Shown one piece after another: positions 57,976-64,000 of a DNA stretch of 64,000 bases (positions within the stretch are counted from its first letter, which is position 1; each line of letters opens with the position of its first letter). The position numbers and the translations under genes are program-made. Below the pieces are notes generated by a model that saw only the letters and a program-made list of their open reading frames with translations, was not told the origin of the DNA and did no database searches. Origin of the DNA: Citreicoccus inhibens (lineage in GTDB: Bacteria; Myxococcota; Myxococcia; Myxococcales; Myxococcaceae); contig NZ_JAHNZT010000001.1 of the NCBI RefSeq assembly GCF_019039035.1, positions 584,049-648,048 of the forward strand, written 5' to 3'.

Positions 57976-60273
57976 TTGAGCGGTCAGCCCACTGTCCTGC
58001 AAGTCGTTATCCTCCGCGACGGCCTCCTCGTGGGCACGGAGGTGTTCATCCCCGGCACGTACGCGCTGGGCTCCGACCCGTCGTCTGATTTGCGATTGGA
58101 CGACCCCACGGTGGGGCCGCGCCACGCGGTGCTCTATTTCCAGAACGGGCGCACCGCCATCCAGGACGCGGGCTCCGCCACGGGCGTCTTCGTCAACGGC
58201 CACCGGGTGTCCGCGTGTGAGATCCGCTCCGTGGACGAGGTGCTGTGCGGCCCCTTCGTGCTGAAGACGCGCGTGCTCGCGCAGCGCCCGCCCGAAGCGA
58301 AGCCCCAGCCGCCGCCCGAGGTCGCCGCGCTCCTCGGCAGTCCCGCGCCCGCGCCCGGTGCACCCCAGCCGCCCGCTGCTGCGCGGCAGATTCGCCCCAC
58401 GCCAAGCCCGGTGCCGCCCACTTCGCAGCCGCTGGCCGCCACCGTTCCCGCCGCGCGCGTGCCCCTTTCGATTCGCCCGCCCACGGAGGCGCCCCAAGCG
58501 CCCGTCGCCGCACCGCCCGCCATGGCGCCCGTGCGCGCCGCGCCGCAGCCAGTCCCCCCGCAGCAGCCGATGCACGCGCAGCAGCCCATGCATCCGCAGC
58601 AGCCCATGCACGCGCAGCAGCAGGCGATGCATGCACAGCAGCCCATGCATCCGCAGCAGGCGATGCACGCACAGCAGCAGGCGATGCACGCGCAGCAGCC
58701 CGCGCATGCGCAGCCGATGCACGCGCAGCAGCCCATCGCTCCGGTTCCTCCCAACACCGTGCCGTCCGTGCGCCGGCGCTCGTCGCCGGAGCCCGAGGCC
58801 ACCGAGTCGGGGCTGCTCCTCGCGGACGATCTGCTGGCGGACATGCCGCCCATGCCGGTGGCCCAGGATGACGGGCCGCTGCTGCGCGAGACCGCGCTCC
58901 CCACTCGGCCCACGCATGCGCCTCGCATCGAGGGCGGCAAGGGCGCGCCGCAGCTCTACCTGGATCTGTACTGGGGCGCCGTGCGTCGCGACGCGCGCCG
59001 CTTCGCGCCGGACGCGAAGAAGCCCGTGCTGGCCTCGCAGGACGAGACCGCGCCCATGCCGCTGTGGGGCTTCACCCTGCCCCAGCAGGACGCCGCCTTC
59101 GTCCTCGCCGAGTCGCGCAACGGCGCCTTCCGCCTCTACGTCCCGCCCGGAACGGACATCGAGAAGGCCAGCTCGGATGGTCGCTTCGCGCCCATCACCA
59201 CCGCGGCCCTCGAGTCCGATGGCAGCCGACGCTTCATCACCCTGCGCCAGGGCGCCGCCGCGCGACTCACCCAGGGCCAGATGTCGCTGGTGGCCTACTC
59301 CGCCCTCGTGCCCGAGCGCGTCTTCGTCAACCCGCTCAAGGGCCTGCCGTGGCTGACGCTCGCGCTCCTCGCCCTCTTCGGCGGAGGGCTCGGCGCATTC
59401 ATCGTCACGCGCCCCAAGCGCTCGGACACCGCGGACTTCACGCAGAAGAACCTGCCGCCCGTGGCGCTGCGCCTCATCGCTCCCGAGCCCAAGAAGAAGG
59501 AAGAGGCGAAGAAGAAGCTGGAGGCCATCAAGAAGAAGGCCGAGCCCGTCAAGGAGAAGGTCGTCGAGAAGGCGCCGCCCAAGCCGGTCAAGGAAGTGGC
59601 TCCGCCGGTGAAGCCTCCCCCGCAGGTGGAGAACAAGGCCCTCAAGGCGCTGGCGAAGCTGTCCGCCGCGGGACCTCCCGCCAATGACCTGCTCGCCGCG
59701 GTGGACAAGCTGGGCAGCGGCCCGGGCAGCAAGAACGTCAAGACCTCCAACTACAAGCTGTCCGGACTCATCGGGAAGGCGCCCATCGCCAACGCCGGCA
59801 CCGGCATCTTCGGGCTCGGCGGTGGCGGCAAGGGCGGCGGCGCCACGCTCGGCGCGGAGCTGCTGCGCGGCAAGGGTGGCGGCGGAATCGGCGCGCTCGG
59901 CGCGGGCAGCGTGGGCAAGGGCGCGGTGGGCGGCACCGTCACGCGCGCCACCGCGCGCAGCATCTCGTCCACCCAGGGCACCGTGGATCGCGAGGCCGTG
60001 GCCAAGGTCATCAACAGCCACCTGCAGGACGTGCACTCCTGCTACGAGCGCGCGCTGCTCAAGGACCCGGGGCTGGCCGGCAAGGTCGTCCTGGAGTGGA
60101 GCATTGGCCTCAACGGCAGCGTGACGTCCGCGAAGACCAAGTCCTCCACCCTCCGCAATGCCTCCGTCGAGGCCTGCATCCTCAGCAGCTTGAAGACGTG
60201 GACCTTCCCCGCCCCGAAGGGCGGCATTGTCATCATCACGTATCCCTTCCTCTTCAACTCGGTTGGCTACTGA
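57976..60273 (+). CDS. FHA-TM-AgmX/PglI C-terminal domain protein (GltG-like)
   Basis: 765 aa from a TTG start behind GAAGGGAG. An N-terminal FHA-like domain (about 20-95; YALGSDPSSDLRLDDPTVGPRH) lies in the cytoplasm. A Pro/Gln-rich linker with HAQQPM-type repeats (about 196-255) and one membrane helix at about 457-478 follow. A Lys-rich coil and glycine-rich stretch lead to a periplasmic TonB-C-like domain (about 670-765; VINSHLQDVHSCYERALLKD, LEWSIGLNGSV). This order matches GltG of the Myxococcus gliding machine and its sporulation counterpart NfsG. It may couple inner-membrane energy to envelope transport. Confidence 0.9.
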   Translation: MSGQPTVLQVVILRDGLLVGTEVFIPGTYALGSDPSSDLRLDDPTVGPRHAVLYFQNGRTAIQDAGSATGVFVNGHRVSACEIRSVDEVLCGPFVLKTRVLAQRPPEAKPQPPPEVAALLGSPAPAPGAPQPPAAARQIRPTPSPVPPTSQPLAATVPAARVPLSIRPPTEAPQAPVAAPPAMAPVRAAPQPVPPQQPMHAQQPMHPQQPMHAQQQAMHAQQPMHPQQAMHAQQQAMHAQQPAHAQPMHAQQPIAPVPPNTVPSVRRRSSPEPEATESGLLLADDLLADMPPMPVAQDDGPLLRETALPTRPTHAPRIEGGKGAPQLYLDLYWGAVRRDARRFAPDAKKPVLASQDETAPMPLWGFTLPQQDAAFVLAESRNGAFRLYVPPGTDIEKASSDGRFAPITTAALESDGSRRFITLRQGAAARLTQGQMSLVAYSALVPERVFVNPLKGLPWLTLALLALFGGGLGAFIVTRPKRSDTADFTQKNLPPVALRLIAPEPKKKEEAKKKLEAIKKKAEPVKEKVVEKAPPKPVKEVAPPVKPPPQVENKALKALAKLSAAGPPANDLLAAVDKLGSGPGSKNVKTSNYKLSGLIGKAPIANAGTGIFGLGGGGKGGGATLGAELLRGKGGGGIGALGAGSVGKGAVGGTVTRATARSISSTQGTVDREAVAKVINSHLQDVHSCYERALLKDPGLAGKVVLEWSIGLNGSVTSAKTKSSTLRNASVEACILSSLKTWTFPAPKGGIVIITYPFLFNSVGY
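58561..58735 (+). repeat. Minisatellite encoding HAQQPM-type repeats
   Basis: About nine units of 15-21 bp, each variants of CAGCAGCCCATGCACGCG, run in frame through the linker of the GltG-like gene. They encode Gln/His/Met/Pro-rich repeats such as MHAQQPMHPQQ. In-frame units allow length change without loss of function. Confidence 0.85.
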
Positions 60274-60328
60274 CGCGGGGTCCCCCTCCCCTCGCCACGG
60301 CCCGCCACCCGCCAGGAAACACCCCACC

Positions 60329-60964
60329 GTGCGATCCGTTCTGCTCATCCTCCTGTGCCTGGTGCCCGGCTTCGCGCGCGCGCAGGCCGAGGCGCTCGAG
60401 AATCCCGGCACCGTCTCCGCGGTGCAGGACCGGCTCTACCGCATGCACCACGAGCTGACGCTCGGCGTGGGCGTGCTGCCCGCTGACGCCTTCTACAAGG
60501 GCTTCGTCGGCGCGCTCGGCTACACGTACCACTTCAGCGACACGTTCGCGTGGCAGGTGGGCCGTGGCATGTACAGCTACAACGTGCAGACGGGGCTGCG
60601 CCGCCAGTTGGAGCGCGACTTCGACGTGGCGCCCACCGCGACCGCGTTCGAGGACCAGGTGCAGTGGATGGTGGGTTCGGACCTCGTGTGGAGCCCGCTG
60701 TACGGCAAGACGTCCATCCTCAACAGCAGCGTGGTGCACTTCGAGGCGTTCCTCCTGGGCGGCGGCACCGTGGTGAAGGTGCACCGCTCGGATGGCTTCC
60801 GCCCCGCCATCAACCTGGGCGTGGGCCTGCGCATGTTCTCCGGCAAGACGGTCTCGTTCCGGCTCGACGTGACCAACAACGTCGTGTTCGCGGGCACCTC
60901 CCGCATCATCAACGTCCCCACTGTTCAGCTGGGCACCGCGTTCAACTTCGGCGCCACGGAATGA
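60329..60964 (+). CDS. Outer-membrane beta-barrel domain protein
   Basis: 211 aa from a GTG at 60329 (AGGAAA site upstream). A signal peptide (VLLILLCLVPGFARAQA) is followed by alternating strands: GVGVLPADAFYKGFVGALGYTYHF, AINLGVGLRMF, VSFRLDVTNNVVF, with a final QLGTAFNFG. The pattern fits the small myxobacterial outer-membrane barrel family that accompanies Glt/Nfs-type genes. Its stop overlaps the next start (ATGA), so it is coupled to the TPR gene. Confidence 0.85.
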   Translation: MRSVLLILLCLVPGFARAQAEALENPGTVSAVQDRLYRMHHELTLGVGVLPADAFYKGFVGALGYTYHFSDTFAWQVGRGMYSYNVQTGLRRQLERDFDVAPTATAFEDQVQWMVGSDLVWSPLYGKTSILNSSVVHFEAFLLGGGTVVKVHRSDGFRPAINLGVGLRMFSGKTVSFRLDVTNNVVFAGTSRIINVPTVQLGTAFNFGATE

Positions 60965-62553
60965 CACCCCGCCCCTTCATCGCCGCCGCGCTTGCGAGCG
61001 CCGCGCTGCTCGTGTTCCCACCGGCCGCCTCCGCCGCTGTCCCGGACGGGGGGCTGGCCATGCCCCCGCCCCCGACGGGCACCACCACGCGCGCCAACGC
61101 CTCCCCCGCGGACGCAGGCACGCCCCTGCCCGCCGATGGCGGCACCACCGCGGCCGCCGCCGAGCCGCCTCCCCCTCCGCCCAAGAAGGTGGAGGCCGGC
61201 GTCTTTGACCAGGCGCTGCAGGACTACTTCGCCGGCAAGCCGCGCGCCGCCGCGGGCCCGCTGTACGCGTGGCTCCAGGCCACGCCTCGCACGGACGAGA
61301 ACTACGCCTGGGGCCAGTACTTCCTCGCCAAGAGCCTCATCGACCTGGGCCTCACCCACGCGGGCGCGTCCTATCTGGCGCGCATCGCGCGCGAGCGCAC
61401 CAACCCCAACGTGCTGCCCCGCGCGCTCGACGCGCTCAAGGACCTCACCGACCGGCCGCACGACGAGGTGATGATCGACGAGCAGGTGTTCGGCGCGCTC
61501 GACCTGGGCTTCCTCCCGGACGAGACCGGCGCCTACGCCCACTATCAACAGGGCATGGTGGACCTGCGCGTGGGCAACGAGCGCTGGGCCAACACGCACT
61601 TCTCCAAGCTGCCCGAGTCCTCGTCCGAGGCCAGCCGCGCCAAGTTCGCGCTGCTCGTGACCCGGCTCAAGCAGGTGAAGGAGCCCTCGGACGAGATGGT
61701 GAAGGACTTCCTCGGACTGTCCGAGGACGACAAGCTCACCCGCGACGCGCGCAACGAAGCGGCGCTCGCCGTGGCGCGCCTGCGCTATGAGCGCAAGGAC
61801 TACCCCGGCGCGCTGGAGGCCTACGGCAAGGTGAAGCTGCCGGAGTTGGATCCCGGCCGCGCCAGCCTCTACCTGGAAGAGGCGTGGACCCGCTACAAGC
61901 TGGGCGAGGTGCGCGCCGCGCTGGGCATCCTCACCACGCTGGACGCGCCGTCCTTCCGCGACGAGTTCCTCCCGGACAAGTACCTCCTGCGCGCGCTCAT
62001 CTTCCGCGACCTGTGCCAGTACCTGCCCGCCAAGCGCGCCGCCAAGGAGCTGACGCGGCGCTACGCGGACTCGCTGGAGTCCGTGCGCGGGCGCGAGGAC
62101 CTGACGCAGGACGTGCGCCTGCGCCGCGCCGCCAACGCCCACGGCGGCACGCGCCGCGCCGCGCGCTTCGTGGAGGTGCTGGACCTGGAGGGCGAGCGAC
62201 TGGGCCGCTACGCCGGCAGCTTCGGCGACCGGCTCTTCGCGCACCTCACCAAGCTGTATGACCTGGCCCACGCCGAGGGCGTGCGCGTGTACGAAGCGCG
62301 ACTGGCCGAGGCCGTGCGCCAGGAGGCGGACACGCTCCTGCGTGCGTCCGAGCAGGTGCGCCTCATGGAGTACGAGGTGGGCCTCAAGCTGTACGAGCGC
62401 GTGAAGAAAGGCGCGAAGGTCGTGTCGCCACAAGACGAAGAACTCCTGTCGCCCGCTCAGGTCGCCTTCCACTTCGACGGGGAGTACTGGAACGACGAGC
62501 TCAAGTCGTACCGGGTCCGCATCGAGAGCCGCTGCATCGAGGAAAACCCATGA
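60961..62553 (+). CDS. TPR-repeat exported protein of the Glt/Nfs-like operon
   Basis: 530 aa. A signal peptide (AAALASAALLVFPPAASAA) is followed by a Pro/Ala linker and tandem helical repeats from about residue 75 (FDQALQDYFAGKPRAAAGPLYAWL, AYAHYQQGMVDLRVGNERWA, AALAVARLRYERKDYPGALEAYGKV), ending in FDGEYWNDELKSYRVRIESRC. In the gliding machine the corresponding TPR proteins (AglT/GltE type) form the periplasmic part. Translational coupling on both sides (ATGA) shows it belongs to the same complex. Confidence 0.87.
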   Translation: MTPRPFIAAALASAALLVFPPAASAAVPDGGLAMPPPPTGTTTRANASPADAGTPLPADGGTTAAAAEPPPPPPKKVEAGVFDQALQDYFAGKPRAAAGPLYAWLQATPRTDENYAWGQYFLAKSLIDLGLTHAGASYLARIARERTNPNVLPRALDALKDLTDRPHDEVMIDEQVFGALDLGFLPDETGAYAHYQQGMVDLRVGNERWANTHFSKLPESSSEASRAKFALLVTRLKQVKEPSDEMVKDFLGLSEDDKLTRDARNEAALAVARLRYERKDYPGALEAYGKVKLPELDPGRASLYLEEAWTRYKLGEVRAALGILTTLDAPSFRDEFLPDKYLLRALIFRDLCQYLPAKRAAKELTRRYADSLESVRGREDLTQDVRLRRAANAHGGTRRAARFVEVLDLEGERLGRYAGSFGDRLFAHLTKLYDLAHAEGVRVYEARLAEAVRQEADTLLRASEQVRLMEYEVGLKLYERVKKGAKVVSPQDEELLSPAQVAFHFDGEYWNDELKSYRVRIESRCIEENP

Positions 62554-64000
62554 CCGGCACGCTCACCGGCCTCATCGCCGCCGCGCTGCTGACCGCCACG
62601 CCCCCCAGCGGCGCTGCCCGCCCCGGCCCCAACCTCAACCCCATCGTCTCCAAGGCGAAGGAGCGCGAGGAGCTCATCGCCAAGCTCAAGCGCGACATCT
62701 TCAAGGTGGACCGCGCGCTCGGCGAGACGGAGAAGCTCATCTCCAAGAGCCGCAACGCGCCGTACCTGCCGGACCTGCAGTTCCGGCTGGCCGAGCTGTA
62801 CGTGGAGAAGAGCCGCTACGTCTATTACCTCCAGGCCGAGTCCCGGCCCGAGGGTGCCAGCGGCGCGCTCGTCTCTCCGGAGACGCGCCTGCTCAAGCAG
62901 AAGGCGGTGCAGCTCTACTTCCGCCTGCTGCGCGAGTACCCGGACTTCAAGGACGGCGACCAGGTGACGTTCTATCTGGCGCACGAGCAGCGAGAGCTCG
63001 GTCAGTTCGACGAGATGCTCAAGACGCTCGGGGACCTGACGCACAAGTTCCCCAACAGCCCGCTGCGCCTGGAGGCCGAGCAGATCCTCGGCGACCACTT
63101 CTTCGACAAGGCGGACCTCGTCGAGGCGGAGAAGCACTACCAGGCCATCCTGGAGGCGCCGCCCTCGCCGGTGCACGACCTGGCCCGCTACAAGATGGGC
63201 TGGATCCGCGTGAACCAGGCCAAGCACGCCGAGGCCGTGACGTTCTTCGAGGCCGCCGCCGCCAGCGCGCCTTTGCCCGGCGTGGACGTGAAGAAGGCCC
63301 TCAACGTGAAGCGCGAGGCGCTGCTGGACCTCGTGTACAGCTACACCGAGGCCCGTCCGCCCAAGGGCGCGCTCAACTACTTCGAGAAGCTCAGCGAGAG
63401 CCGCGCCACGTACTCGCTCGCGCTCGACAAGCTCAGCAACCGCTACTTCATCAAGCAGCAGTACGAGTGGGCCATCCCCGCGCTGCGCAAGCTGATGGAG
63501 ATCCAACCGGACCCCGAGCTGGACCTGGAGCGCAGCCAGAAGCTGTATGACTCGCTCAAGGCCGCCAAGGGCAAGGTGCTGCCCGACCCCGAGGACATCC
63601 GCTTCCTCGTGCGCGCCGCGGTGCAGAGCAAGACGGACCCCGAGCTGGCCGAGGGTGAGCGCAAGAAGCAGCTCGCCGAACTGGAGGAGATGGGCCGCGA
63701 CCTCGCCACCCAGGTGCACCTGGCCGCGCAGAAGAAGGACGAGAAGGACCTCTACGTGAAGGCGGCCGCCGCCTACCGCGAGTACCTGGGCCTGTTCCGG
63801 CCGGACCAGTACGTGCGGCCCATCATGAAGAACCGCGCGGACGCGCTCTTCGCGGCCAAGGAGTTCCCCGAGGCGGCCCGCCAGTTCGAGGAGCTGGCCC
63901 GCTACGAGGAGAAGGCCAAGGACGGCAAGGCGGTGGAGGCGGCCATGTACGGCGCGCTGCTCGCCCACTTCTCCACGCTCAAGCCCGAGGAGGCCCTCAA
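62550..64000 (+). CDS. Large TPR protein, GltD/AgmU-like (cut by window end)
   Basis: The first 483 residues are visible and no stop is reached. A short signal peptide (GTLTGLIAAALLTATPPSGAA) is followed by TPR-like repeats (PDLQFRLAELYVEKSRYVYYL, DQVTFYLAHEQRELGQFDEML, SPLRLEAEQILGDHFFDKADL). The start overlaps the previous stop (ATGA). Repeats of this type and position match the large periplasmic TPR proteins of Glt and Nfs gene clusters (AgmU/GltD, NfsD). Confidence 0.87.
   Translation, partial: MTGTLTGLIAAALLTATPPSGAARPGPNLNPIVSKAKEREELIAKLKRDIFKVDRALGETEKLISKSRNAPYLPDLQFRLAELYVEKSRYVYYLQAESRPEGASGALVSPETRLLKQKAVQLYFRLLREYPDFKDGDQVTFYLAHEQRELGQFDEMLKTLGDLTHKFPNSPLRLEAEQILGDHFFDKADLVEAEKHYQAILEAPPSPVHDLARYKMGWIRVNQAKHAEAVTFFEAAAASAPLPGVDVKKALNVKREALLDLVYSYTEARPPKGALNYFEKLSESRATYSLALDKLSNRYFIKQQYEWAIPALRKLMEIQPDPELDLERSQKLYDSLKAAKGKVLPDPEDIRFLVRAAVQSKTDPELAEGERKKQLAELEEMGRDLATQVHLAAQKKDEKDLYVKAAAAYREYLGLFRPDQYVRPIMKNRADALFAAKEFPEAARQFEELARYEEKAKDGKAVEAAMYGALLAHFSTLKPEEAL

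Overview
The window is high-GC DNA (roughly two thirds G+C by eye) from a predatory, social deltaproteobacterium of the Myxococcota, most likely suborder Cystobacterineae (Myxococcus, Corallococcus, Archangium or a relative). The grounds are: an AgmX/PglI-type C-terminal domain in a Glt/Nfs-like envelope gene cluster, a MYXO-CTERM sorting tail, an unusually high density of lipoproteins and secreted proteins of unknown function, FHA-domain regulators, and a PAAR-like/DUF2169 effector cassette. No rRNA, tRNA, CRISPR array or insertion sequence was seen.

Layout. 1-10.6 kb is mostly housekeeping: a cut-off phospholipase D/cardiolipin synthase, an FHA membrane protein, an overlapping pair of WYL regulators resembling PafB/PafC, glutamate 5-kinase (proB), the GTPase HflX, a winged-helix membrane protein, glycerol-3-phosphate dehydrogenase (gpsA) and an outer-membrane barrel candidate. 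10.8-18.8 kb holds a lipoprotein gene followed by a four-gene block of unknown secreted proteins (a 730-aa exported protein, a lipovitellin-like HEAT-repeat protein, a HAF-repeat protein and a Cys-rich lipoprotein), preceded by a strong hairpin. 18.9-24.6 kb has an AlkZ-like DNA glycosylase, a beta-propeller/c-type cytochrome lipoprotein and a histidine kinase/response regulator pair.

24.26-31.3 kb is the most dynamic part: a tandem duplication of a type VI-like effector cassette (SMI1/KNR4-type immunity gene, PAAR-like DUF4150 protein with a deaminase-like C-terminus, ketosynthase-like protein, DUF2169). One breakpoint lies inside the response regulator gene and the other inside the DUF2169 gene, with a shared 5-bp GAGCG at the junction. 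The two cassettes are mosaics: the PAAR-like half and the flanks are almost identical, while the toxin tip and its immunity gene have diverged together. The second ketosynthase-like gene is broken.

31.5-45.4 kb contains a methyltransferase, a propeller lipoprotein, a double amidohydrolase, a sigma-54 activator with an FHA domain, an M15 peptidase, several lipoproteins, and a Tat-exported gluconate-2-dehydrogenase subunit 3 with its GMC oxidoreductase. 45.4-57.3 kb is a set of surface proteins on the minus strand: three related lipoproteins with VWA-like and thrombospondin type 3 regions, a MYXO-CTERM thrombospondin type 3 protein, a PPC-like domain lipoprotein and a second beta-propeller/cytochrome protein. 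57.5 kb to the right edge is a translationally coupled plus-strand operon like the Glt (gliding) and Nfs (spore coat) machines: a small exported protein, an FHA-TM-TonB-C-like (GltG-type) protein, an outer-membrane beta-barrel and two TPR proteins, the last cut by the window end.
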